Shown here one piece after another: positions 7,187-16,123 of a DNA stretch of 34,473 bases. Each line of letters starts with the position of its first letter. The stretch's first letter is position 1. The notes under the pieces were generated by a model. That model saw only the letters and a list, made by a program, of their open reading frames with translations, ran no database searches and was not told the origin of the DNA. Origin of the DNA: Candidatus Onthousia faecipullorum (GTDB lineage: Bacteria; Bacillota_I; Bacilli_A; RF39; UBA660); contig DVKQ01000011.1 of assembly GCA_018715925.1 (NCBI GenBank), positions 1 through 34,473 on the forward strand, read 5' to 3'. The position numbers and the translations under genes were made by a program.

Positions 7187-10058
7187 GATTTTATTATTAG
7201 TAGTATTAATTGGTGTTACGTCATATTTAGGTACTTTTTCTAGTACTTTAAATGTAGATGCTGCTAATAATGAATGTGATGAAAATTATACACTAAAAAC
7301 TTATATAAACAATTTAGGTTATAGTATTTCTGGAAATACGGTATCTTATACAGGAGCGAAAGGATTACTATATTCAACTAGTTTTGATTCTACTATTAAT
7401 GCAGCTGATCCTGATGGTAATTTTTCTTTCGTTGTTCCTGATGAAAATTTAGCTGATAGAATTGAGGTACATTTCTATTTGGCTCAAGATGATGGTGTTT
7501 GTGAGACAAATAAAGAAATTGGTAGTAATACTTTTTATATTGACAGTACAGGACCTAATCAACTTTATAATGATGCTTTATGTGTTAATTATCGTAATAG
7601 GTGGTCAAATAACGAGACTATGCGTAATGCTGTTCCATATTGTTTTACAGAAACTGTATCTATTCAATATTCTTATAATGACGTTAGTAGTTGGATAAGA
7701 GATGCAGAGAGCCTTTATCAAGTTAGTCAAGGTGGTTCAACTATTCAAGCAGATCCAACTTATCAAAATGTTGATGATGTTACCAATGTACCTAAATTAA
7801 CTTGTGATGCTTTTAGTAATAATAATTATCAAAATATTCATAAATATAGTCATAAGGAGTCTAAGACTGTTAATAATTGTACTACAACTTGTGTTGAAGA
7901 AATAGAGGTTAACTTTAGTGATCCTCAAGCGGTTGAGCCTGGTATGTGTTTTCAATATTTGATCGAAATTAAATCTAAGGTTTCTTGTGATAACACATAT
8001 ACTGCTCCAAGACCTAGTAGAAAAGGTGTTTGTTATATGATTCCTTATTGTAGATCAAGTAATGGTTTTGAAAGTACTAAAGGTGGTCCTAATGAAGATT
8101 TTGATGCATGTGTATTAGAATGTGATGGTGGCGAATATAGTCAGTCATGTATAGACTCATGTTATAATAAAGTATATAAACAAGGCAAAACTTATAGTAA
8201 GCAGAATGTTAAAAGACAAAATGCTTTTAGTACTATTAATAATGCTTCTATGTTAACGTTTAGCTCATTCCCATCTAATAGTGGTGCTTTAGCGGCTGTT
8301 CAAGTTGCTAATGGTTGTATTGCAGATAATGTTATTGCAAATCTTGATGCTAATAATCCTAATGATGTTAATAGATTATATAATTTAAAACAACAATATC
8401 CTGGTGGTTCTTATGAAAATGATAGATGGGTTGCTTCTGGTACTTGTCCAAGTAGTATTGGTTATTATTACTTTAGTACAACTGAAAGAACAAGAGCAAC
8501 TATTTTGGAATTACAGGGAAATTACTATGATCAAGATGGACAAAAAAAATATGCTCCTAATAATAATGGATTTTTAATGAGAATTGCTTTTAATGGTGCT
8601 GCTAATACATGTACTGATGTATGTTATTGGACTAATAATTGTGGTTCTAATACTGTTTTAACACCTGCTTTAGTTGAAGATGATTATCAAAAAGAGTTAG
8701 CTGAGTGGGAAAGAAATAAGGTAGCATGTGAACAAGATGTATCTACTTGTAGTAATGAAACTACTAATTATAAGATTGTAGTTGATAATGTTGATAGTAA
8801 TGATGAATACAATTCTGACTCAAAAGATGAGAATAATGATTGGCGTAAGACATATAGTGCTTCTCAGAAATTAAATAGTAATAAAATTACAGGAGCATTT
8901 CCTGATATGGTTACTCTTGCTACTGGTAAATGTGAAGATAAAAATAGTAGTAGTAATGGATGGGATTATCATAATATAATTACATTCCCTGGTATTTGGA
9001 TTAATAATAAGACAGGCCAAACTGTACATTCTATTGAACCTGGATTTGAAGATTATTATACTTATGCTGGAAATGAGTATTGTACTAAACTAAATTCTCT
9101 TCCTGTTAATACTGCATGGTGGTATTGGAAAGTTTCACAAAATGGTGATCCTAATGCTCTTACTAGTAGTCAAAAACAAGCGATAAATAATTCACTTGAG
9201 ATGAATATTAGGGGTCATATAGATAATTATGGTTATTTTGGTTGGAATTTTGATGTTGAATGTTTCTATGCTGTAGATTCTCCAAAAAATTCTAGTTGTC
9301 CACCAAGTGATCCTAATTATCCGAACTGTGATTCTGGTGATGTAGATGGTTGTCCACCAACTGATCCTGACTATCCATATTGTGATTGTCCACCAAGTGA
9401 TCCTGACTATCCATATTGTAAATCTGGTGATGATGATGATCCTCTTGTAACTGATTTTACTTTTAGACCTGTTTCTTTGGATACGATGTTTCCTAATGGT
9501 GGTAGTGCATCACAAACTAGTGTAGATGATAAAGATATTCAAGCTTCTAATTTAATAAACGATTTAGAATCTTTAAGAAATAGTGGTACATCATTAGAGC
9601 CTGTTGTTTCTGCTACTAGAGATCCTGGGTTCAATTGGAGTTGTGCTGCTACTAATCTTGAAAATCCTGATTATATTATTCAACCTGTTACTGTTATGAA
9701 TAAAATTCAAGAATTAGGTGATAGCGTATATGATGGAGATCGATATCTAGATTATCATATAAGATTAACTCCTGAAACTATGAATAAAGTTAGAGCTTAT
9801 AATAATGAATATGATAGTTATACTGAGCCTAGTGATATGAGTGAACTCTTATCTGCTGGTAATAATAAAACTGCTGGTATTACAGTATATCGTAGTTATT
9901 TACTTCATAAAGTTCTAAATAGTAGTGAGTTACTTAAGAGCGGTTTAATTGGATGTAATAATGAAGATAATGGTAGTTGTACTAATGTTATTGATACTTC
10001 TACAAGTTGTTATAATGAGTATATGGCTCAGAGTGCAGTGTTGAAAGGAGGTAACTAA
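7173..10058 (+). CDS. Large Cys-rich secreted protein, possible pilus tip or adhesin
   Basis: A 961-residue secreted protein with a signal peptide (MKKLKILLLVVLIGVTSYLG, probable cleavage after VDA near residue 30) and no further membrane helix. It is rich in Cys, Asn, Asp, Ser and Tyr. Many cysteines are grouped (CVLECDGG, CIDSCYN, CTTTC, CTDVCYW), suggesting multiple disulfides. Residues about 709-749 hold three copies of CPPSDPxYPxC. I recognise no enzymatic domain. ATG 7173 is chosen over the GTG at 7164 because AAGGTGA overlaps that GTG and is well spaced from the ATG. The gene overlaps the sortase gene and is followed by pilin and Tad genes, so it is probably a large exported subunit or adhesin of the pilus. 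This is inferred from context. Confidence 0.8.
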   Translation: MKKLKILLLVVLIGVTSYLGTFSSTLNVDAANNECDENYTLKTYINNLGYSISGNTVSYTGAKGLLYSTSFDSTINAADPDGNFSFVVPDENLADRIEVHFYLAQDDGVCETNKEIGSNTFYIDSTGPNQLYNDALCVNYRNRWSNNETMRNAVPYCFTETVSIQYSYNDVSSWIRDAESLYQVSQGGSTIQADPTYQNVDDVTNVPKLTCDAFSNNNYQNIHKYSHKESKTVNNCTTTCVEEIEVNFSDPQAVEPGMCFQYLIEIKSKVSCDNTYTAPRPSRKGVCYMIPYCRSSNGFESTKGGPNEDFDACVLECDGGEYSQSCIDSCYNKVYKQGKTYSKQNVKRQNAFSTINNASMLTFSSFPSNSGALAAVQVANGCIADNVIANLDANNPNDVNRLYNLKQQYPGGSYENDRWVASGTCPSSIGYYYFSTTERTRATILELQGNYYDQDGQKKYAPNNNGFLMRIAFNGAANTCTDVCYWTNNCGSNTVLTPALVEDDYQKELAEWERNKVACEQDVSTCSNETTNYKIVVDNVDSNDEYNSDSKDENNDWRKTYSASQKLNSNKITGAFPDMVTLATGKCEDKNSSSNGWDYHNIITFPGIWINNKTGQTVHSIEPGFEDYYTYAGNEYCTKLNSLPVNTAWWYWKVSQNGDPNALTSSQKQAINNSLEMNIRGHIDNYGYFGWNFDVECFYAVDSPKNSSCPPSDPNYPNCDSGDVDGCPPTDPDYPYCDCPPSDPDYPYCKSGDDDDPLVTDFTFRPVSLDTMFPNGGSASQTSVDDKDIQASNLINDLESLRNSGTSLEPVVSATRDPGFNWSCAATNLENPDYIIQPVTVMNKIQELGDSVYDGDRYLDYHIRLTPETMNKVRAYNNEYDSYTEPSDMSELLSAGNNKTAGITVYRSYLLHKVLNSSELLKSGLIGCNNEDNGSCTNVIDTSTSCYNEYMAQSAVLKGGN
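9297..9419 (+). repeat. Three 33-base in-frame repeats encoding CPPSDPxYPxC
   Basis: The units start at 9297, 9351 and 9387. Each encodes Cys-Pro-Pro-Ser/Thr-Asp-Pro-Asn/Asp-Tyr-Pro-x-Cys. The second and third differ by one base, pointing to recent duplication. The Pro/Cys/Asp unit resembles a stiff, possibly disulfide-closed linker. Confidence 0.9.
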
Positions 10059-10061
10059 TAT

Positions 10062-10523
10062 ATGAATAGAGCGATGTTAGTTGTAGGTATTATCCTTTTA
10101 GCTATTATAACTTTTGGAGTTGTAAATATTATGCAAAATTATCAAACTGGTAATGAACTTGATTACTATTTGTTAAGAGAGACGACTGAAGCGGCAATGA
10201 CTGATGCAGTAGATGTTGGTTATTTCCGCTTAAGCGGTCAAGTTAGGATGGATAAAGAAAAATTTGTTGAAAGTTTTGTTAGACGTTTTTCTCAAAATGT
10301 TTCAAATAGTAGAACTTATGATATTGGTTTTTATGATATTAATGAGACACCACCTAAAGTTAGTATTTTAGTTAAATCTGAAACTGCTGCTAGTGTTAAT
10401 GATGCTTCTTTAGGAATTACTAATAAAATAGATGCAATTTTAGAAACTAATTATTATTCTAATGAGTATGTTACTAAGATGACTAGAGCAGGTGAGTTAG
10501 ATTATAGTGATGTTGATAGATAA
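10062..10523 (+). CDS. Pilin-like or TadE-like single-helix membrane protein
   Basis: A 153-residue protein with an N-terminal helix (about 5-24: LVVGIILLAIITFGVV) directly after a short polar start, then a soluble outer domain with VDVGYFRLSGQVRMDKEKF and DIGFYDINETPPKVSI. This is the shape of TadE/TadF-type minor pseudopilins, and it lies directly before cpaB-tadA-tadB-tadC. No clear prepilin peptidase motif is seen. The ribosome binding site AAAGGAGGTAA overlaps the end of the preceding gene, so the two are coupled. The assignment rests on architecture and position. Confidence 0.6.
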   Translation: MNRAMLVVGIILLAIITFGVVNIMQNYQTGNELDYYLLRETTEAAMTDAVDVGYFRLSGQVRMDKEKFVESFVRRFSQNVSNSRTYDIGFYDINETPPKVSILVKSETAASVNDASLGITNKIDAILETNYYSNEYVTKMTRAGELDYSDVDR

Positions 10524-10542
10524 AGGATAAGGAGGAAGTTAG

Positions 10543-11367
10543 ATGAATAATTTAGTTGTTGGTATAAAGAAATTCTTTACTAATAAAAATACTGTTACAG
10601 TTGTTGGTGTTATTCTTGCTATTATAATTATTTATGTAGGTTATAATATGCGTATTAATCAAGCGATTACACCTGTTACTGTTCCATATGCTATGGAAGA
10701 TATAAATCCTAGAACACAGATTACAGAAGACATGGTTGGTACTATGGAAATTCCTCAGTCAATGGTAAATGATAATATTATTTCTAATTCTGCGGATGTT
10801 ATAGATATGTATTCTAATTACAATAGTTTTATACCTGAAGGTAGTTTGTTCTATTCTAAGAGTGTTGTATCAAGAGATCAATTACCTGGAAATATAATAT
10901 TAGATTATCCTAAAGGATATGTTTTATATAACTTAGATGTTGATATGGCTAGTACTTATAGTAACCAAATTGTTCCTGGTAATTATATTGATATTTACTT
11001 AAAAGTTCAGAATGCTGAAGGTGCTCAAGGTACTGCGATTGCAGAAGATAGAATTATGGTTGGTAAGTTACTTTCTAATATTAAAGTACTTGCTGTATTT
11101 GATAGTAGTGGTAATGATGTTTTTGCTAATGTAGAAGAAAAAACAGCTCCTGCCCAGATTATATTTGCTGTTCCAGAAGAATATCATATTTTACTTCGTA
11201 AAGCAGGTTTCTTACGTGCTTATGAATCTGAAATTATTCCTGTTCCAACTAATGAAAGTTTAGAAGATGAGCCAGGTGACGTTGAGTTATCTAGTGAGGA
11301 TTTGAAAAACTTTATTAATAATGTTACAGCGATGACTGAAGAAGATTTATCTTATACACAACAGTAA
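10543..11367 (+). CDS. cpaB: CpaB/RcpC-like Flp pilus assembly protein (SAF domain)
   Basis: The 274-residue protein has one helix (about 19-36), then a SAF-type segment (AMEDINPRTQITEDMVGTME), which in CpaB/RcpC proteins is the periplasmic or extracellular part of the Tad pilus machinery. The family segment VGKLLSNIKVLAVFD, then APAQIIFAVPEEYHILLRKAG, is also present. The acidic tail after residue 240 is variable. In Gram-positive cells, where there is no outer-membrane secretin, CpaB is thought to help the pilus pass the cell wall. The gene stands directly before the TadA ATPase gene, the normal Tad order. The ribosome binding site is AAGGAGGAAG before ATG 10543. Confidence 0.88.
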   Translation: MNNLVVGIKKFFTNKNTVTVVGVILAIIIIYVGYNMRINQAITPVTVPYAMEDINPRTQITEDMVGTMEIPQSMVNDNIISNSADVIDMYSNYNSFIPEGSLFYSKSVVSRDQLPGNIILDYPKGYVLYNLDVDMASTYSNQIVPGNYIDIYLKVQNAEGAQGTAIAEDRIMVGKLLSNIKVLAVFDSSGNDVFANVEEKTAPAQIIFAVPEEYHILLRKAGFLRAYESEIIPVPTNESLEDEPGDVELSSEDLKNFINNVTAMTEEDLSYTQQ

Positions 11368-11382
11368 AAAAGGGGTGATGAT

Positions 11383-12705
11383 ATGAACGATACCATATTT
11401 GATAAGTTAGATTTTGGGCTATTTGAACCACTTATTAAAGATGATGATATTACAGATATTTCTTATTGTAATCATGGACAAATTTGGGTTCGTTCCTTAA
11501 CTCAAGGTTCTAAAAGAGTAGAAATTGAAGGGCTAAATGATGCTTTTGTTGAAAAGTTAGCCTTTCAATGTTCTAATGTTATGGGAACTACTTTTAATAA
11601 TGCAAAACCATTTCTTGATGCTGAATCTACAGAGTTACGTCTTAACTTTGTACATGATTCTATTGCTACTAATGGTATTGCAGTAGTTATTCGTAAAACC
11701 CCTGCTAAGATTAGACTTAATAGAGATAAATTACTTAATGAAGATTATTTTACTGCTAATATTCATGATATTTTAATGAAATGTGTTGAAGGTCATTGTA
11801 ATATTATTGTAAGTGGAGAGACTGGTTCTGGTAAAACAGAATTTGTTAAGTATTTAGCAAGCCATACTAAAGAAAATGAGAAAATTATTACTATAGAAGA
11901 TACATTGGAACTTCATTTGGATAAGATATTTCCTCATAGAGACATAGTTGCTATGAAAACTAATAATGTGGCAAGTTATACCGATGTGTTGGTTACTTGT
12001 ATGCGTCAGAATCCTAAATGGATATTATTATCAGAAGTTCGTAGTGCAGAAGCGGTTACGGCAGTTCGTAACTCAATAAGTTCTGGACATAATATTTTAT
12101 CTACAATACATGCTGATAAAGCTAGTGCTATACCTTATCGTATGTATTCGCTTCTTGAGAGTGATATTGATGTTGATCAGTTTTTATCAACAATTTATAG
12201 ATATATTCAATTAGGAGTTCACATTAAAGCATATTATAGTAAAGAATATGGTAAGTTTCATCGTGAAGTCGATGAGGTTGTAGAATTTTATGTAGATGAT
12301 AATAATAAGCCACAGTCTCATATTTTATATCAAAAGACTTTTGGTAAGGCACCTGTACAAAATATGCCAACAGAGCATTTAAAAGAATATTTGGAAAATC
12401 AAAATATCTTTATTGATAATTTATTTACTAAAGGGGATTCAATGAATGTTATTAATAATGAAACTAATAATACTTTAGAAACAACTACTGTAAACGTAGT
12501 GGAATCTCCTAACTTTGAGAGTACTATTAGTAATAATATAAATAATGTTCAAACAAATATAAATAATTTAGCAAGCCAGTCTACTGTGGTTACACCTTAT
12601 CAAAATACGATGTTTAATCAGAGTAGTCAGGTTGTTTCAACTAATCAATTAGGCGTAAATGGTGTTCAAACATCTGTACCTAAAGATAACTTTCCTACTG
12701 AGTAA
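11383..12705 (+). CDS. tadA: TadA/CpaF-type secretion ATPase (VirB11/GspE superfamily)
   Basis: A cytoplasmic hexameric ATPase that powers pilus extension and, in TadA, also retraction. Motifs: Walker A GETGSGKTE (145-153), Asp box TIEDTLEL, Walker B WILLSEVR (213-220) and His box SGHNILSTIHADK (about 232-244). The catalytic part ends near residue 335. An unusual Asn/Thr/Ser-rich tail of about 90 residues follows (NNETNNTLETTTVN), which typical TadA proteins lack. The gene lies between cpaB and tadB. Because VirB11 ATPases are relatives, it might also serve the T4SS encoded downstream, but the flanking TadB and TadC favour the Tad role. The ribosome binding site is AGGGGTGATGAT before ATG. 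Confidence 0.95.
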   Translation: MNDTIFDKLDFGLFEPLIKDDDITDISYCNHGQIWVRSLTQGSKRVEIEGLNDAFVEKLAFQCSNVMGTTFNNAKPFLDAESTELRLNFVHDSIATNGIAVVIRKTPAKIRLNRDKLLNEDYFTANIHDILMKCVEGHCNIIVSGETGSGKTEFVKYLASHTKENEKIITIEDTLELHLDKIFPHRDIVAMKTNNVASYTDVLVTCMRQNPKWILLSEVRSAEAVTAVRNSISSGHNILSTIHADKASAIPYRMYSLLESDIDVDQFLSTIYRYIQLGVHIKAYYSKEYGKFHREVDEVVEFYVDDNNKPQSHILYQKTFGKAPVQNMPTEHLKEYLENQNIFIDNLFTKGDSMNVINNETNNTLETTTVNVVESPNFESTISNNINNVQTNINNLASQSTVVTPYQNTMFNQSSQVVSTNQLGVNGVQTSVPKDNFPTE

Positions 12706-12726
12706 GTTTAAGAGAGGAGGAATTTT

Positions 12727-13620
12727 ATGGTATTGTTTTTATTAATTGCGATTGCATTTGTTGTCCTTTTATATAGAAATTATCGAGGTAGTAATGTTTC
12801 TAAGTACATTACAGATCAAGTGCAAGTGATTTATGATAAGTTTGCTCCATATTCTTATAAAGTAGTAAGAGAAAAAACTAAGCAATTAGGTCAAGAATAT
12901 ACTGCAAGACAATATCTAATTCAAGTTTTGATTTTAGGTGGTTTTGCTGGTATTGTTACTTATATGTATTTTTATAATTTAATTGTATCTATTATTTATG
13001 TTGTTATTGCTATATGTTTTGTTCCTTACTTATCTTTTTTAAGATGCAAAAGAGTATATAGTGAGTTTATTTTTGAGCAGATTCAAGTTTATACTACTAA
13101 TACTATTATGGAGTTTGCAACTACGCAAAGCTTTGTTAAATCATTAGAAGGGGTTAGAGATTCAGGTATTCTTGAAGATCCTGTATTAGCGGATGTTAAT
13201 CATATGATAGATATTGCTTATGATGAAGGATCTATTGATGGAGCCTTAAAGTTCTTCAGTGATAAATACCCATTTTATATTGTAAAAAATATGCATCAGT
13301 TGTTTTTGCAAATAACTAAAGAAGGTGCTAGAGATACGGGAGAGAGTTTAGAAAATATGCAACTGGATATAGATACACTTGTCGAAAGTGTATATCGTGA
13401 TAGAATGGATAGAGCTAATTTCCATAAGAAGTTTTTACAATATGGTGTTATGTTATTTCTTTTAGTTATGTTAATACAATATATGTTAGGTACTGAAAGT
13501 TATATTGAACTTATTAAAGCTTTTTATGTTCAACTTATACTTCACGGTATTATTATATTTAATAGTTATTTCCTTTTAAAAGGAGAAAAATATTATAATG
13601 AGAATGTGGGGGTTGAATAG
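12727..13620 (+). CDS. tadB: TadB-type inner-membrane platform protein (T2SSF family)
   Basis: TadB and TadC together form the membrane platform that couples the TadA ATPase to pilin assembly. This 297-residue protein has an N-terminal helix, a helix pair at about 64-104, and C-terminal helices at about 238-285. The cytoplasmic helical domain between them (FEQIQVYTTNTIMEFATTQS, then ARDTGESLENMQLDIDTLVE) is typical of T2SSF domains. Strong ribosome binding site GAGAGGAGG. Its stop codon lies 2 bases before the start of tadC. Confidence 0.88.
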   Translation: MVLFLLIAIAFVVLLYRNYRGSNVSKYITDQVQVIYDKFAPYSYKVVREKTKQLGQEYTARQYLIQVLILGGFAGIVTYMYFYNLIVSIIYVVIAICFVPYLSFLRCKRVYSEFIFEQIQVYTTNTIMEFATTQSFVKSLEGVRDSGILEDPVLADVNHMIDIAYDEGSIDGALKFFSDKYPFYIVKNMHQLFLQITKEGARDTGESLENMQLDIDTLVESVYRDRMDRANFHKKFLQYGVMLFLLVMLIQYMLGTESYIELIKAFYVQLILHGIIIFNSYFLLKGEKYYNENVGVE

Positions 13621-13622
13621 TT

Positions 13623-14411
13623 ATGGAAATAGTTTTTGTTGCAATTATTATTTTATTTATATTAGTTTATAATAGAACTATAGATAAAAATAAATTTATT
13701 AATGATAATAAAAAATATTTTGAAATATTAAGGGAAGATGATTATGACTTCTTAGTTTATGCTAAGTATGGTGATAGTGCTGAACCTAATTCTTTGTTTG
13801 AGAAGAGAGTTATGTATGCTTTAGGAGCTTTCTTCATCTTTATGTTCTTATTTATAGATGATGTTAGCTTAATTAATATTATTCTTTCATGTTTAGTTGC
13901 ATTTTTTATCTTTAAAATGCCTTATATGCAATTAAAACAATATTATAAAAAACATTTGCATCAAATTGATGTAATGTTGCCATACTATTTAAAGAGTTTA
14001 GAAATATTAATTCAACATTATACTGTACCTGTAGCGATAGGTAAAAGTATTCCTGATGCTCCTGATATTTTTAAACCTGGTCTTAGGGAAATGATTGAAA
14101 AGATTAATTCAGGAGATTCAAGTATTACACCTTATATGGATTTTGCTAATACTTATCCTGTTAGGGACTCTATGAGAATGATGAGACTTTTATATCGTTT
14201 AGGTCTTGGTGGACAAGAGAAAAAACAAGAAAGACTACTAATGTTTTCTCGTACGGTTTCTAATTTGCAGGCGAAAGCAAGAGATACTAAATATAAAGAA
14301 AGACTTGATCATATGGGTAATATGACAATGATTATGCTTGTTGTTACTGGTGTTAGTGTAATGATAGTTATACTTGCATCTTTGATGTCTAGTTTGGGTA
14401 CGGCTTTATAA
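13623..14411 (+). CDS. tadC: TadC-type inner-membrane platform protein (T2SSF family)
   Basis: The 262-residue partner of TadB. It has an N-terminal helix, a helix pair at about 65-98 and a C-terminal helix at about 232-258. The T2SSF-like cytoplasmic part includes HQIDVMLPYYLKSLEILIQH and, later, RLGLGGQEKKQERLLMFSRT. It follows tadB after two bases and starts just after a GGGGG ribosome binding site inside tadB. It is the last gene of this transcription block; a new promoter follows. Confidence 0.86.
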   Translation: MEIVFVAIIILFILVYNRTIDKNKFINDNKKYFEILREDDYDFLVYAKYGDSAEPNSLFEKRVMYALGAFFIFMFLFIDDVSLINIILSCLVAFFIFKMPYMQLKQYYKKHLHQIDVMLPYYLKSLEILIQHYTVPVAIGKSIPDAPDIFKPGLREMIEKINSGDSSITPYMDFANTYPVRDSMRMMRLLYRLGLGGQEKKQERLLMFSRTVSNLQAKARDTKYKERLDHMGNMTMIMLVVTGVSVMIVILASLMSSLGTAL

Positions 14412-14437
14412 TTATGTAAAATACTAAAAAAAAGTAG

Positions 14438-14465
14438 TTACAAACTAGTGAATGTTTGGTATAAT
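14438..14465 (+). promoter_or_regulatory. Promoter before the small pilin candidate
   Basis: TTACAA (14438-14443), a 16-base spacer, then TATAAT (14460-14465) with upstream TG (TGGTATAAT, extended -10). It is among the strongest promoter matches in the pilus block and stands directly before the 53-codon pilin candidate, which fits high expression of a major subunit. Confidence 0.72.
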
Positions 14466-14499
14466 TATTTCTGTAAGATATGTGAAAGGAGTGAGTTAA

Positions 14500-14661
14500 A
14501 TGAAAGAAGCGACTGGTGAATTAAATATGACTGTAGTAACTATTGTACTTATTGGAGTTATTGCAGCATTCTTTGCTTTCTTTTGGCCTACAATCCAAGA
14601 AAGTATTCAAGATACTTGGAATGATAATACTAGTTCTCAATCAAATGTAGATTTTAATTAA
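14500..14661 (+). CDS. Small Flp-like pilin candidate, 53 residues (absent from ORF track)
   Basis: The ORF begins MKEATGELNMTVV and ends SNVDFN. A short polar leader with Gly6-Glu7 is followed by one hydrophobic helix (about 11-30) and a short polar tail. Flp major pilins of Tad systems have this size and layout. The canonical G-xxxx-E-Y processing site is not matched exactly, since the Glu follows the Gly directly, so processing is uncertain. GAAAGGAGTGAG provides a good ribosome binding site 7-10 bases upstream, and an extended -10 promoter lies 35 bases upstream. It stands between tadC and a TadE-like gene. Its small size explains why the track omits it. A major pilin role is inferred. 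Confidence 0.75.
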   Translation: MKEATGELNMTVVTIVLIGVIAAFFAFFWPTIQESIQDTWNDNTSSQSNVDFN

Positions 14662-14678
14662 TAAGGATGTGATTTATA

Positions 14679-15122
14679 ATGAGAGATGCGATAGGTCAAT
14701 TTTTTGTTTTACAAGTTATATTAGCTTTTGTTATTTTAATTAATGGTTATATGGCTTATTCTGTTAATTATGCTAGAGCATTTCGCGTTAAAAATCAAAT
14801 TGTTGATATTATTGAACAGTATGAAGGACCTTATAATCGAGAAGGAATAGAGAAGATTAATAGTTATATTGATCAGATGACTTATGAAGTTCCCGGACGT
14901 ATTGTTAATGAATTTGAAAGTGATTACGGTGGTGAGGCTAGTTGTCAAAATGGGTGGTGTTATATTCCACATAAAGTTACTATTGCTAGTGGTGATGAGG
15001 ATATGACAGGTTATTATTATTCTGTGGTTACTTTTGTTAATATTGATATTCCTGTAGTTAATAATATAATTGGATTAGGAAATTTTTTGAGAGTCTATGG
15101 TGAGACTAGAACTATCTATTAA
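14679..15122 (+). CDS. TadE-like pseudopilin or minor pilin
   Basis: A 147-residue protein: a short start (MRDAIGQ), then a hydrophobic helix (about 8-28: FFVLQVILAFVILINGYMAY), then RAFRVKNQIVDIIEQYEG and a soluble domain with two Cys (CQNGWC) that could form a disulfide. This is the usual TadE form: one N-terminal helix continued by an amphipathic alpha helix. It follows the small pilin gene by 17 bases, with an AAGGATGTGA ribosome binding site. A role as minor pilin or assembly initiator is inferred from shape and position. Confidence 0.65.
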   Translation: MRDAIGQFFVLQVILAFVILINGYMAYSVNYARAFRVKNQIVDIIEQYEGPYNREGIEKINSYIDQMTYEVPGRIVNEFESDYGGEASCQNGWCYIPHKVTIASGDEDMTGYYYSVVTFVNIDIPVVNNIIGLGNFLRVYGETRTIY

Positions 15123-15139
15123 GAGAGGAAAGTGATATA

Positions 15140-16120
15140 ATGAATGTTATTATTGCTAATGAAGCTAAAACAATGCTTTCCACTTTAGATATTGATGTTA
15201 TTAAAAGCGTTGATGGTGTTCATACTGCTGAAGAGATAGTTGAAATGTTTAAAAACTTCTTTTATGCAAGAATGATTTTAGATGTAACAGCGATTAAAGA
15301 TTATGATAATATTACAAATATTCAAAAAATATCTATAGGTCTTGATGCTGATAAAATTATTCTTTTACTTCCTAATAATGAGATTTCTAATTCAAGTAGT
15401 TATTTATCTAAAATAATATCTATGGGTATTTATAATTTTACTACTACTGTTGATGGAATTAAGTATTTGTTAGATCATCCTAATACATATAAAGACGTTG
15501 CTCATATTCAACAGCTTAATGATTTATCTAGTACTATAAGTGATAAAGTAATTGCAGGTTCTAGTGTTATTGGAATTAAAAATATTACTGATCATGCTGG
15601 TAGTACAACATTAATTTATATGCTAAAAAAAGAATTGCAAGAGACGTATGGTATGAGTGTTGTTGCTATCGAAGTTAATCGACATGATTTCCTTTACTTT
15701 AACGATAATAATATGGTGTCTGTTGGTGATGATAAATTACTTAGTGAAATTGCTAAACATAAGGGAGCTGCTATTATCTTAATAGATTTAAATGATTCTA
15801 GTAATGAAGGTGCTTGTGATGATGTTTTGTATTTGATTGAGCCTTCTAGTATAAAACTTAATAAATTAATGAGAAGAGATAGAAAAATTTTTGAAGAATT
15901 AAAGGGTAAAAAGTTGGTTCTTAATATGAGTTTACTTTCTAATAGTGATATTATGGATTTTGAATATGAAGGTAGAACTAAGGTTTTTTATAACATACCA
16001 CCTTTAAATGATAGAGTTAAAAATCCTGTACTTAGTGATTTTTTATCTAAAGTTGGACTTGTTAATAATACTAAAGGTAAAGAAGGCAGTAGTAAAATTT
16101 TTGGACTATTTAAAAGATAA
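15140..16120 (+). CDS. CpaE/TadZ-like protein with degenerate ParA-type P-loop
   Basis: CpaE/TadZ proteins are MinD/ParA relatives with an atypical N-terminal receiver domain that place the Tad machine in the cell. The N-terminal part shows the receiver-like DKIILLLPNNEISNSSSYLS and SMGIYNFTT. The ATPase-like part starts near residue 140, where the usual KGGxGKTT is replaced by ITDHAGSTTLIYML: the fold position is clear, but both lysines are gone. Later strands (MSVVAIEVNRHDFLYF, GAAIILIDLND) keep the Rossmann pattern. The length of 326 residues is normal. It probably binds nucleotide weakly or not at all. It is the last gene before the VirB2-like block. Confidence 0.8.
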   Translation: MNVIIANEAKTMLSTLDIDVIKSVDGVHTAEEIVEMFKNFFYARMILDVTAIKDYDNITNIQKISIGLDADKIILLLPNNEISNSSSYLSKIISMGIYNFTTTVDGIKYLLDHPNTYKDVAHIQQLNDLSSTISDKVIAGSSVIGIKNITDHAGSTTLIYMLKKELQETYGMSVVAIEVNRHDFLYFNDNNMVSVGDDKLLSEIAKHKGAAIILIDLNDSSNEGACDDVLYLIEPSSIKLNKLMRRDRKIFEELKGKKLVLNMSLLSNSDIMDFEYEGRTKVFYNIPPLNDRVKNPVLSDFLSKVGLVNNTKGKEGSSKIFGLFKR

Positions 16121-16123
16121 TAA

